This document shows positions 23,547 through 35,410 of a DNA stretch of 64,000 nt, in pieces. The notes beneath the pieces are model-generated. The model was not told the DNA's origin, ran no database searches, and was given only the letters and a program-made list of their open reading frames with translations. Positions within the stretch are counted from its first letter, which is position 1; each line of letters begins with the position of its first letter. The position numbers and the translations under genes were made by a program. The stretch is from Haematobia irritans (lineage: Eukaryota > Arthropoda > Insecta > Diptera > Muscidae), in contig NC_134399.1 in NCBI RefSeq assembly GCF_050003625.1, positions 155,180,473 to 155,244,472 of the forward strand, given 5' to 3'.

Positions 23547-25303
23547 CAAGTATATACAGCAGTAAGTTCGGCCGGGCCGAATCTTAAATACCCACCACCA
23601 TGAACCAAATATTAGGGGTTCCTTTGAAATTTCAGGAGGGCTTGAGGACTTGAGGACACTTCCCGAAGATAAATTTAAAGATTTCACCTATGAGGACTAT
23701 ATCAGATTCTGGATTTATAAGAACCATTTTTGTTTGAGTTTTAGAGGAATCATTAACATCTCTTGTAAGTGTGCAAGAAAATTATAAAATAACGTCTTGA
23801 TTTGAAATCTTAAATCTGTAGAAGTAAAATCTGGAAATTTTACATTGAGTTTCAAGCAATTTTCATGATAAGTGCGCTTTCTACACCCTCAAGAAGTGAA
23901 GTCGGTCTATATGTAGCATTACTATATATGGCATTACCAAATGGACCGATAAAAACTTAATCCGATACACGTTTTTGTGAGCCTAAAATACCAGAATATT
24001 TACAATTTAAGGCAAATCAGATAAAAACTACGGTTTCTAGAAACCCAAGGAGTTAAATCGGGAGATCGTTCTTATGGGGGCTATACAAAAATATGGACCG
24101 ATACTCACCGTTTTCGGCATACCTCTTTATGACCCGAAAATACCTCTAGATTTCCAATTTCAGGCAAATAGGATAAAAACTTCGGATTCTAGAAGCCCAA
24201 GAAGTAAAATCGGGAAATCGGTCTATATGGAGGCTATACGAAAATATGGACCGAAACTCACCATTTTCGGCACACCTCTTTATGGTCCTAAAATACCTCT
24301 GGATTTTCAATTTCGCGCAAATTGGATGAAAACTACGGTTTCTATAAGCGAAAGAACCCAAATCGGGAGGTCGGTTTATATGGGGGCTATACCAAAACAT
24401 GGACCGACACTCACCATTTTTGGCACACCTCTTCAAGGTCCCAAAATATCTCTAGATTTTCAATTTCGCGCAAATTGGATGAAAACTACGGTTTCTATAA
24501 GCGAAAGACCCCAAATCGGGAGGTCGGTTTATATGGGGGCTATAACAAAACATGGACCGACACTCACCATTTTTGGCACACCTCTTCAAGGTCCCAAAAT
24601 ATCTCTAGATTTTCAATTTCGCGCAAATTGGATGAAAACTACGGTTTCTATAAGCGAAAGACCCCAAATCGGGAGGTTGGTTTATATGGGGGCTATACCA
24701 AACCATGGACCGACACTCACCATTTTTGGCACACCTCTTCAAGGTCCCAAAATACCTCTAGATTTTCAATTTCGCGCAAATTGGATGAAAACTACGGTTT
24801 CTATAAGCGAAAGACCCCAAATCGGAAGGTCGGTTTATATGGGGGCTATACCAAAACATGGACCGACACTCACCATTTTTGGCACACCTCTTCAAGGTCC
24901 CAAAATACCTCTAGATTTTCAATTTCGCGCAAATTGGATGAAAACTACGGTTTCTATAAGCGAAAGACCCCAAATCGGAAGGTCGGTTTATATGGGGGCT
25001 ATACCAAAACATGGCCCGATATAGCCCATCTTCGAACTTGACCTGCGCGCAGACAAAAGACGATTCTGTGCCAAATTTCAGGACGATAGCTCCATTATTG
25101 AATGCTGTAGCGTGATTACAACAGACAGCCAGACAGACAGACAGACAGACGGACAGACGGACATGCTTATATCGTCTTAGAATTTCTCCCTGATCAAGAA
25201 TATATATACTTTATATAGTCGGAAATCGATATTTCGATGCGTTACAAACGGAATGACAAACTTATTATACCCCGTCACCATTCTATGGTGGTGGGTATAA
25301 AAA
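23547..25303 (-). mobile_element. Mini-me/DINE-1-like element, subfamily III
   Basis: Reverse orientation: tail AACAAGTATATACAGCAG, then CCGGGCCGAATCTTAAATAC; head CCATTCTATGGTGGTGGG at the right end; (GTCY)n as CAGACAGACAGACAGACGG at about 25131. The core has at least five units spaced exactly 153 bp apart (for example 24371, 24524, 24677, 24830, 24983), nearly identical to each other. Because 153 is divisible by 3, frames of 316 and 239 residues run through the array in two phases; these are not genes. Confidence 0.7.
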
Positions 25304-25365
25304 TGAGGTATCATATTTTCATCACATGGTTTCACCTCTGTGTTCTCCGAACATTTTTCATGTGA

Positions 25366-25612
25366 AAAAATAAAATTATTTTATAACAAAAGCAACTTCG
25401 ATGAATTCAAAATATAAAATTTTATAATGTCCGCTGTATGTAAAAAACGAATGCAAAACCGTGGAAATCAGTTAGTGCGTTCTGGAATTATTGCGACAGG
25501 AAGGGAACCCCGATTTATTTTTATATATTACATAAACAACATAAAAAATAATTCAAGTTAAATTTTGTTACATATGTTGTTTCTTTATATTTCTTAAATT
25601 AGAAAAAAAAAA
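25366..25612. repeat. 247-bp direct repeat, left copy
   Basis: Matches 27404-27649 with about two substitutions and a small A-run difference. It lies between two mini-me elements. No coding content. Contains TATTGCGACAGGAAGGG. Confidence 0.85.
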
Positions 25613-27403
25613 CAAGTAAGTAAAGTAGAAAGTCGGGCGGGGCCGACTATATCATACCCTAAAGCACCATTACAGAATTAGTAATCATAAGCATTTGTGG
25701 GGTAACATATAGGTCTGGGAGATAAACCGCAGTTGCATATTTAAGAAAATTAATGGGTACATGTCTATGGGTGCTTTGTGTCAATCTGACTATAGCTCAT
25801 AGTCAATGTTGCCAGGGAAAATGTTCGGTTTACCCTACAAGGACAAAAAAAGTTCCCTACTTTCCCATACATTCCCAAACAATTTTCCCTACTATATTTT
25901 TCGTTAAATTTAAAAAATTTTACAAAACAAAAATGGTTCTAAGTACTTTATTACCTTAAAACATGAATATGCAACGTATATAACTTAGAATATAAATTTG
26001 TATTACCACCACGGTTGCCACAGTTGGTAGAATTCTACCCAAATTAGTAACCTTTTTTGATAAATCTCTATAAAAATAAAATTTTGGAAAAAGTTTCTAT
26101 AAACAAATTTTTGTGAGAAATTTAAAAAAGAGAAAATCGTTAAATTAGTGTGGGTAATAAATACAAATTTGTAAAAATCGAGTAATATTCTTATGTAAGA
26201 GCTACAAGTACGTATAAGTGCGATCGGCTAGTACATCAAAATTTGAAATATGAGTAACATGGTTAATAGATAAGAGTACTATGGCCAAATTTGGGAAAAT
26301 TGAGCGATGTATATATATGGAAGCTATATCTAAATCTGAACCAATTTGCATAATATTTTGCGGGTTTGATAAATACCACAAAAGGTTACCTTGTGCAAGA
26401 TTTGAGTAAGATCAGTTACGAAATGAGGCCTGTATGGTCAAACATAATTTTATAAGGGCGAATTTTTCAAAATCGAGCGATACATATATGGGAGCTATAT
26501 CTAAATTTGAACCGATTTCAATGAAATATTGCACATATAGTTAGAACTATAGAGGACTGGATCTAGCCAACTTTTAGTAAGATCGGTTAATAAATAAGGG
26601 TTCTATGGCCAAATTTGGGAAAATCGGGCTATACATATATATGGGAGCTATATCTAAATCTGAACCGATTTCGATGATTTTTTGCACATATAGTTAGTGC
26701 TATAGAAGACTACATTTAGCCAAATTTGGGTAAGATCGGTTGATAAATAAGGGTTTTTTGGCCAAAATTTAGAAAAATCGGGCGGTACATATATATGGGA
26801 GCTATAGCTAAATGTGAACCGATTTCGATGATTTTTTGCACATATAGTTAGTGCTATAGAAGATTATATTTAGCCAACTTTGAGTAAGATCGGTTGATAA
26901 ATAAAGGTTTTGTGGCCAAATTTGGGAAAATCGGGCGATACATATATATGAGAGCTATATCTAAATCTGAACCGATTTGGATGAAATTTTGCAGACTTGA
27001 AGAGCGACGGAAAAGATTACTTTTTGCCAAATTTGGTGACGATCCGTTTGAAAAAACGCGCAACGTGACCCCATTTGTCGAAATCGGGCGATACATATAT
27101 ATGGGAGCTATATCTAAATTTGATCCGATTTCTTCCAAATTCAATAGCGTTCGTCCTTGTGCCCAAAAAACTCCCTGTACCAAATTTCATCAAAATCGGT
27201 TAATAATTGCGACCGGAATCCTGTGAACAACAAATACATGGACAGACGGACGGACGGACACCAAGCGCTAGATCGACTCAGGAGGTGATTCTGAGTCGAT
27301 CGGTATATATTTTATGGGGTCTAAAATCAATATTTCTGGTAGGCACATTTTTTGGCCGATCAAACGTATTATACCCTGACCACTATGTGGTTTAGGGTAT
27401 AAA
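25611..27403 (-). mobile_element. Mini-me/DINE-1-like element, subfamily II variant
   Basis: Reverse orientation, starting AACAAGTAAGTAAAGTAG then GGGCGGGGCCGACT and ending CACTATGTGGTTTAGGG. Core units repeat GGGAGCTATATCTAAATCTG and TTGCACATATAGTTAGTGC about every 150 bp. A (GTCY)n remnant is at about 27240. It is flanked on both sides by the 247-bp direct repeat. The same subfamily head recurs at the right end of the window. Confidence 0.65.
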
Positions 27404-27649
27404 AATAAAATTATTTTATAACAAAAGCAACTTCGATGAATTCAAAATATAAAATTTTATAATGTCCGCTGTATGTAAAAAACGAATGCAAAACCGTGGA
27501 CATCAGTTAGTGCGTTCTGGAATTATTGCGACAGGAAGGGAACCCCGATTTATTTTTATATATTACATAAACAACATAAAAAATAATTCAAGTTAAATTT
27601 TGTTATATATGTTGTTTCTTTATATTTCTTAAATTAGAAAAAAAAGCAA
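27404..27649. repeat. 247-bp direct repeat, right copy
   Basis: Second copy of 25366-25612, 2,038 bp away. It again ends in a run of A followed by a mini-me terminus (AACAAGTATATACGG). Confidence 0.85.
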
Positions 27650-29183
27650 CAAGTATATACGGCCGTAAGTTCGGCCAGGCCGAATCTTATGTACCCTCCA
27701 TCATGGATTGCGTAGTAACTTCTACGAAAGACTGTCGAATTACTTGGGTTGTGGTATATATAAACTTCTTAACATCGTTTTCTAAATTGTGAGTTAGTCC
27801 AATTATATTAGACAAAAAAGGTATGTACAGGTAAGTCTAAAAATAATTACGAATCGATATGGACTTTTGCACGGTACGTAGGGAGCCAGAATTGCAATAT
27901 GGGGTTACTTATATGGGGGCTATATACAATTATGAACTTGATATGGAGCAATTTTTGTATGATTGGGGATCGATTTATCTGAGGGCTATATATAACTATA
28001 GACCGATATGGATCTAGTTAGGCATGGTTGTTAACGGCCATATACTAGCATAATGTACCAAATTTCAAGTGACTCGGATTAAATTTGCTCCTCCAAGAGG
28101 TTCCAAACCTAAATCTCGGGATCGGTTTATATGGAGGCCATATATGATTATGGACTGATATGAACCAATTCCTGCATGGTTATTGGACACCATATACTAA
28201 GATCACGTACCAAATTTCAACCGAATCGGATGAATTGTGCTCTTCCCAGGGGCTCCGGAGGTCAAATCTGTGGATCGGTTTATATGGGGGCTATATATAA
28301 TTATGGACCGATTTCAACAAATTTTTGCATGGGTGTTTGAGGCCATATATTAACACCACGTACCAAATTTCAACTGAATCAGATGAATTTTGGTCTTCCA
28401 AGAGGCTACGGAGGTCAAATCTGGTGATCGGTTTATAAGGGGGCTCTATATAATTATGGACCGATGTGAACCAATTTTTGCACGGTCATTAGAGACCATA
28501 TACTAACACCATGTACCAAATTTTAGCCGGAACGGATGAAATTTCTTCTCTTAGAGGCTCCGCAAGCCGAAAGTGGGTGGGGGTGGGGGGGTGGGTAGGT
28601 TTATATGGTGGCTATATATAATTATGGACCTATGTGGAACAATTTTTGCATGGTTGTTAGAGACCATATACCAACACCATGTACCAAATTTCAGCCAGAT
28701 CGGATGAAATATTCTCTTAGAGGCTCCGCAAGCCAACTCGGGGGATCGGTTTATATGGGGGCTATATATAATTATGGGCCGATGTGGACCAATTTTTGCG
28801 TGATTGTTAGAGATCATATTCTAACATCATGTACCAAATTTCAGACGGATCGGACGAAATTTGCTTCTCTTAGAGGGTCTGCAAGCCAAATTTGGGGGTC
28901 CGTTTATATGGGGGCTATACGTAAAAGTGGACCGATATGGCCCATTTGCAATACCATCCGACCTACATAAATAACAACTACTTGTGCCAAGTTTCAAGTC
29001 GATAGTTTGTTTCGTTCGGAAGTTAGCGTGATTTCAACAGTCGGACGGACATGCTCAGATCGACTCAGAATTTCACCCCGACCCACAATATATATACTTT
29101 ATGGGGTCTTAGAGCAATATTTCGATGTGTTACAACCGGAATGGCAGAGTTAATATACCCCCATCCCATGGTGGAGGGTATAA
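27648..29183 (-). mobile_element. Mini-me/DINE-1-like element, subfamily I
   Basis: Reverse orientation: tail AAGTATATACGGCCGTAAG; head CCATCCCATGGTGGAGGG. The core has about six 153-bp units (GGGGGCTATATATAATTATG). The (GTCY)n tract is nearly lost (GTCGGACGGACATGC at 29040). A CT-rich, G-rich anomaly at about 28560-28600 (GTGGGTGGGGGTGGGGGGG) interrupts one unit. Confidence 0.65.
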
Positions 29184-30011
29184 AAAGTGTGGTTTGGTTT
29201 ATTTTCTTATATTCATTATCTACTGTATCCCTATTTTACTTACTATTTTATTAAGCTTAGTTTTATTTAATGTACTTCAATTTATTACTAATACATTTAC
29301 TTTGTTTTTAATAAAGAAATTTATGCAACTGTTAAATGTTGCAATTAAATTATATTTCATTGTTATGATTTTTCGATATTAATTTAATTCTCTTTTGTAG
29401 AAAAAGAACTAATTTGAATGAAAATTTAAATCAATACCTAATGTTTTGTAATTTTATGAATAAAATCTCAGTATTCCAAAACATAATCGTTAACCTTAGA
29501 TTTATTCTATAACAAAATTCAACAGTAAAATGAATGTTGAATATGTATATTAAAAAAAATAAAAAGTGGTGATACTAAATCGTATTAATTGAAGAAATTT
29601 CAAAATAAATGTGTCATCTAGCCACAATAATGGCTAACACATGGAATTTATGCTAATATATGTTTAAGGTTGCCTTCCAAGATGAATGAATTTCAAGCTG
29701 TGGCGCGCATTGATTAGCATAGCCACTGTTGAACATGATAACCAAAAACAGATCTAGAATTTCAGATCAAATACTAAGATCCAGAAAATACTAAGAGAAA
29801 GTTTTGTATTGGTACAAACGTCATTGTCATACACAGGTCATTATTTTCAAGGTCGATGTTATAGCATTTATTAAGAAAAATATACAATGCATAAGGTCAA
29901 AGTGAAAGATGTGATTTTTCATTATTTAAATAAATATGTCAGAGTATTAAACCTGTTTGAATACAAAACAAGTGAGAATAAAGAAATATACACTGAAAAA
30001 CAGTGAACCCA
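29184..30011. other. Unclassified AT-rich spacer
   Basis: Non-coding, low-GC DNA between a mini-me element and the hAT-like composite. No gene or named repeat recognised. Confidence 0.4.
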
Positions 30012-30019
30012 CCTACCAG

Positions 30020-33000
30020 CAGGGTTGTGATGTCGGAGTCTTGGAGTCGTAGTATGAAGATTTTGCTGGAATCGGAGTGGTAAAAATTTTGCTCGACTCC
30101 GTATCCGACTAAACTAAATTAATTTTGTCAACATTTTATTTCTATGGAAAATTTTGTAAAAATTTTATTTCTATAGAAAATTTTGTAAAAATTTTATTTC
30201 TGTAGAAAATTTTGTCAAAATTTTATTTCTATAGAAAATTTTGTCAACATTTTATTTCTATAAAAAATTTAGTCTAAATTTATTTCTACAGACAATTTTG
30301 TCAATATTTTATTTCTATTGATATTTTGGTCAACATTTTTTTTATAGAAAATATTGTCAAAATATTATTTTCGTAAAAAAATTAGTCAAAATTTATTTCT
30401 ACAGAAAATTTTGTCAACATTTTATTTCAATAGAAAATTTCGTCAACATTTTATTTCTATAGAAAATTTTATCAGCATTTTATTTCTATAAAAAATGTCG
30501 TCAAAATTTATTTCTACAGAAAATATTGTCAAAATTGTATTCTATAGAAAATTTTGTAAAAAATTTATTTCTATTGATGTTTTGGTCAAAATTTTATTTC
30601 TATAAAAAATTTTGTCAAAATATTATTTTTGTAAAAAATTTTGTCAAAATTTATTTCTACAGAAAATTTTGTCAACATTTTATTTCAATAGAAAATTTCG
30701 TCAACATTTTATTTCTATAGAAAATTTTATCAGCATTTTATTTCTATAAAAAATTTATTCAAAATTTATTTCTATAGAAAATTTTGTAAAAATTTTATTT
30801 CTATAGAAAATTTTGTAAAACTTTTATTTCTATAGAACATTTTGTCAAAATGTTATTTCTATTGATATTTTGGTCAAAATTTTATTTCTATAAAAAATTT
30901 TGTCAAAATATTATTTTTGTAAAAAATTTTGTCAAAATTTATTTCTACAGAAAATTTTGTCAACATTTTATTTCAATAGAAAATTTCGTCAACATTTTAT
31001 TTCTATAGAAAATTTTATCAGCATTTTATTTTTATCAAAAATTTATTTCTATAGAAAATTTTGTAAAAATTTTATTCTATAGAAAATTTTGTAAAAAAAT
31101 TATTTCTATTGATGTTTTGGTCAAAATTTTATTTCTATAAAAAATTTTGTCAAAATATTCTTTTTGTAAAAAATTTTGTCAAAATTTATTTCTACAGAAA
31201 ATTTTGTCAAAATTGTATTTCTATCAAAAATTTATTCAAAATTTATTTCTATAGAAAATTTTGTACAAATTTTATTTCTATAGAAAATTTTGTAAAACTT
31301 TTATTTCTATAGAACATTTTGTCAAAATTTTATTTCTATTGATATTTTGGTCAAAATTTTTTTTCTATAGAAAATGTTGTCAAAATATTATTTTTGTAAA
31401 AAATTTAGTCAAAATTTATTTCTACCGCAAATTTTTTTCAACATTTTATTTCTTTAAAAAATTTAGTCAAAATATTATTTTTTAAAAAAAATTAGTAAAT
31501 ATTTCTTTCAATAGAAAATTTTGTAAAAATTTTATTTCTATAGAAAATTTTGGTAAAATTTTATTTTCTATAGAAAATTTTGTCAAAATTTTATTTCTAT
31601 AGAAAATTTTGTCAACATTTTATTTCTATAAAAAATTTATTAAAAATTTATTTCTACAGAAAATTTTGTCAACAATTTAGTTCTATAGAAAATTTGTCAA
31701 AATTTTATTTCTATTGATATTTTGGTCAAAATTTTATTTATATAGAAATTTTGTCAAAATATTAATTTTGTAAAAAATTGAGTCAAAATTTATTTCTACA
31801 GAAAATGATGTCAAAATTTTGTTTCTATTTATTTTTGTCAACATTTTATTTCTATAGAAAATTTTGGTAAAATTTTATTTTCTATAGAAAATGTTGTCAA
31901 CATTTTATTTCTATAAAAAATTTAGTCAAAATTTATTTCTACAGAAAATATTGTCAAAATTTTATTTCTATGGAAAATTTTGTCAAAATATTATTTTTGT
32001 AAAAAATTTAGTCAAAATTTTATTTTTATAGAAAGTTTTGTCAGCATTTTATTTCTAAAGAAAATTTTGTCAAAATTTTATTTCTATAGAAAATTTTGTC
32101 AACATTTTATGTTAATAGAAAATTTTGTCAACATTTTATTTCTATAGAAAATTTTGTCAACATTTAGTTCTATAGAAAATTTGGTCAAAATTTTATTTCT
32201 ATAGAAAATTTCAACATTTTATTTCTATAAAAAATTTAGTCAAAATTTATTTCTGCAGCAAATATTGTCAAAATTTTATTTCTGTAGAACATTTTGTCAA
32301 AATATTATTTCTATAAAAAATTTAGTCCAAATTTATTTCTACAGAAAATTTTGTCAAAATTTTATTTCTATAGAAAAATTTCACAAAATTTTATTTCTTC
32401 CCAGCAAAAAAAAAAGTTCTTCCAAAGGCACAACTTTACAAGCACTTTCAGAAGATGCACTCCCAATGATGTTCTTTATTTTAACTACATAGAAAAATTT
32501 TCTAATTAAATTTTTTATATCTTGGTTTTTTTCATACTTTTGATGGATAATTTTAACTTCTTTTGTTTCAAATAGAGTCAGTTAATTAGTTAAATCAGAG
32601 TAAGAATTCATAAAATAGTACAAATCATTAAAATTTTATCGAAAAAATGCTAAATCCAATCTGAAAAAATTTTAAATGTTTGAGGTTAAACATTTCCGAC
32701 AAGCGTTAGAATCCATTAAAAATTATAAAAATTATTTATTTGACGAAATATCACAGAATTTTTTAATTTACATCCAAACCATTCAATTCGGATCACACCT
32801 AAAGAAGTGATGCAAATTCAGTGCAACGGCTGTTAAAATGGAGAACTTCTGTCCTATGACAAGCCCATATTAAATATAACAAATTTAAAGGATTTGAGAC
32901 GGTATCAATAATTTTGTTCCACAATGTGTTGAAGGGTATAAACAATTGTGATGGGTATTTATATCATTATTTTATTTATTAAACATAACATAAGACCGAC

Positions 33001-33250
33001 ATTGTTATAAATTTGAAAAATAGAGTTAAATTGGCATCACATGTGAAATTAAGATCTTTCTTGCACACATAAATAAATACGATAATTTATATCGTTCCTT
33101 TTGCGGTACGCCTCACAACAGAACTACAAATTAGTGATATTAAAACGAGATTTAGTTATATTACCGGAGTCGAAATTAGAGTCGGAGTCGAGGCTGATAA
33201 AAAATGCTGGAGTCGGAGTCGAGCAAAATTGGCTCTACTCCACAGCCCTG
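30020..33250 (+). mobile_element. hAT-like composite element H1
   Basis: Begins CAGGGTTGTGATGTCGGAG and ends TCCACAGCCCTG, inverted versions of each other rich in GGAGTCGGAGTCG. The flanking octamers are CCTACCAG (30012-30019) and CCCACCAG (33251-33258), 7 of 8 matching, as expected for the 8-bp duplication of hAT transposons. Inside are a 29-bp satellite array (30115-32400) and remains of a subfamily II mini-me (about 32400-32950). No transposase frame, so it is non-autonomous. Element H2 is its relative in the opposite orientation. Confidence 0.7.
30115..32400 (+). repeat. 29-bp satellite array inside H1
   Basis: Same unit as 1881-5005. A higher-order pattern is visible: a block beginning TTGATATTTTGGTCAAAA (or TTGATGTTTTGG) recurs near 30575, 30862, 31107, 31333 and 31713. 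Blocks of several units have therefore been amplified together. Confidence 0.9.
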
Positions 33251-33258
33251 CCCACCAG

Positions 33259-33626
33259 GATGAAAAATTTTGGTTAATTTTAGAAAATTTAGATTGTTAA
33301 AGAAATTTTGTAGTATAAAATAAAAACTTGGTCTTCAAAATTGTAAAAATGTCTTTAGTGCCAAACGAATTTCAAAAGAGGCGCTTTTATAGAAAAAAAT
33401 TTAAAAACGTTAAGAAATTATAAACTATTTTGTGAGAAGTACGAATTTAGTAAATCTTTATGCTTCATTGGTATATAATGTTTTTTTCCGTTGTTTAGTT
33501 AATTTTGCTAACATACGCAAATTTTTTTGAGTAGAAGAAACTTTTCCCAAACATAATAATGCCATGAAGTAAAATAAAGTTAAATTGGCTTTAGTGAAAT
33601 AGAGTCTTCACTTTTTTTGAGGGTAT
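33259..33626. other. Unclassified spacer
   Basis: AT-rich DNA between H1 and the Himar1-like element. No gene seen. Confidence 0.4.
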
Positions 33627-33740
33627 AACAGGTTGGCTGATAAATCGCTAGTATTAAATGCATATTATTTTTATATAGTACCAACCTTCAAATGATTCGT
33701 GTCAAAATTTGACGTATGTAAGTCAATTTTGAAAAAAAAA

Positions 33741-34776
33741 ATGGAAAAAAATGAGTTTCGTGTTTTGATAAAATACAGTTTTCTGAAGGGAAAAAATACT
33801 GTGGAAGCGAAAACTTGGCTTGATAATGAGTTTCCGGACTCTGCCCCAGAGAAATCAACAATAACTGATTGGTATGCAAAATTCAAGCGTGGTGAAATGA
33901 GCACGGAGGACAGTGAATGCAATGGACGCCCGAAAGAGGTGGTTACCGACGAAAACATCAAAAAAATCCACAAAATGATTTTGAATGACCGTAAAATGAA
34001 GTTGATCGAGATAGCAGAGGCCTTAAAGAGATCAAAGGAACATGTTGGTCATATCATTCATCAATATTTGGATATGCGGAAGCTCTGTGCAAAATGGGTG
34101 CCGCGCGAGCTCACATTTGACCAAAAACAACAACGTGTTGATGATTCTGAGCGGTGTTTGCTGCTGTTAACTCGTAATACACCCGAGTTTTTCCGTCGAT
34201 ATGTGACAATGGACGAAGCATGGCTCCATCACTACACTCCTGAGTCCAATCGACAGTCGGCTGAGTGGACAGCCGTCTCCGAAGCGTGGAAAGACTCAAA
34301 AGTCCGCTGGCATTGTAACGGCCTCTGTTTTTTGGGATGCGCATGGAATAATTTTTATCGATTATCTTGAGAAGGGAAAAACCCTAAACAGTGACTATTA
34401 TATGGCGTTTTTGGAGCGTTTGAAGGTCGAAATCGCGGCAAAACGGCCCCATATGAAGAAGAAAAAAGTATTGTTCCACCAAGACAACGCACCGTGCCAC
34501 AAGTCATTGAGAACGATGGCAAAAATTCATGAATTGGGCTTCGAATTGCTTCCCCACCCACCGTATTCTCCAGATCTGGCCCCCAGTGACTTTTTCTTGT
34601 TCTCAGACCTCAAAAGGATGCTCGCAGGGAAAAAATTTGGCTGCAATGAAGAGGTGATCGGCGAAACTGAGGCCTATTTTGAGCCAAACCCGAAAGAGTA
34701 CTACCAAAATGGTATCAAAAAATTGGAAGGTCATTATAATCGTTGTATCGCTCTTGAAGGGAACTATGTTGAATAG
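33741..34776 (+). pseudogene. Himar1-like mariner transposase (one frameshift)
   Basis: Starts MEKNEFRVLIKY, the expected family start; an ATG at 33699 is upstream noise. The first frame covers the helix-turn-helix domains (KGKNTVEAKTWL; KLIEIAEALKRSKEHVGHI), the linker WVPRELT and the first catalytic Asp in VTMDEAWLHHYTPE. A small deletion near 34262-34272 shifts the frame. The second frame then continues PSPKRGKT through FHQDNAPCHKS (second Asp) and YSPDLAPSDFFLF (third Asp, 34 residues apart, DD34D) to the normal end EGNYVE. All three catalytic Asp survive. As read it cannot give a full transposase of about 348 residues. Confidence 0.9.
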
Positions 34777-34813
34777 TAAAAACGAATTTTGACAAAAAAT
34801 GTGTTTTTCTTTG

Positions 34814-35137
34814 GAGTTACCGTGGTGCAATGGTTAGAATGCCCGGGTTCGATTCGATTCCTGCTTCGACCGAACACCAAAAAATTTTTCAGCGGTGGAT
34901 TATCCCACCTCAGTAATGCTGGTGACATTTCTGAGGGTTTCAAAGCTTCTCTAAGTGGTTTCACTGCAATGTGGAACGCCGTTCGGACTCGGCTATAAAA
35001 AGGATGTCCCTTGTCATTGAGCTTAACATGGAATCGGGCAGCAGTCAGTGATAAGAGAGAAGTTCATCAATGTGGTATCACAATGGACTGATTAGTCTAA
35101 GTGAGCCTGATACATCGGGCTGCCACCTAACCTAACC
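34814..35137 (+). mobile_element. tRNA-derived SINE
   Basis: An RNA polymerase III type head with A-box-like TGGTGCAATGG and B-box GGTTCGATTC, then a tRNA-unrelated body, ending CCACCTAACCTAACC. It interrupts the Himar1-like element between CTTTG and TTGTTAGACC, with TTG repeated at each side (34811-34813 and 35138-35140). A related head occurs at 51308-51382. SINEs need a partner LINE for retrotransposition; none is visible here. Confidence 0.75.
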
Positions 35138-35171
35138 TTGTTAGACCGTGGACTTATCAGCCAACTTGTTA

Positions 35172-35310
35172 TCGCGAGATTTGTACCTTAATTTTAATTT
35201 CTAAGAGCCTAGATTTAGCTCCCGAAAAAATCTCTTATTAAAGAAACCGCATCTTTGGCTCGGAATCAATACCAAATCCCTAAGGAAAGCCAAAATCTTT
35301 TAATTCAAGT
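35172..35310 (-). repeat. Fragment of the CACTNAAAAAAA-type MITE
   Basis: Contains TTGGCTCGGAATCAATACC and AAGGAAAGCCAAAATC, which match in reverse the left part of the element at 52391-53058. No ends preserved. Confidence 0.5.
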
Positions 35311-35410
35311 ACATTGTTTTTTTTTTTTTTTACCCACCACCATAGAATGTTGATGGGGGTTCAACAGGTTTGTCATTCCGTTTTTAACTCATCGAAATAT
35401 CGATTTACGA

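Larger units (their letters stand above)
33629..35169 (+). mobile_element. Himar1-like mariner element carrying a SINE
   Basis: Inverted ends ACAGGTTGGCTGATAA (left) and TTATCAGCCAACTTGT (right), with TA on both outer sides (33627-33628 and 35170-35171). These agree with the Himar1 ends as I recall them. A 324-bp SINE is inserted near the right end. Without the SINE the element is about 1.22 kb, slightly under the usual size of about 1.29 kb. The transposase reading frame is broken once. Confidence 0.9.

Noticed and set aside
24074..25041. Open frames of 316 and 239 residues with 51-residue repeats
   Set aside because: They run in two phases through the same near-identical 153-bp repeat inside a mini-me element; related frames appear on the other strand elsewhere. 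No start context, domain or splice support.
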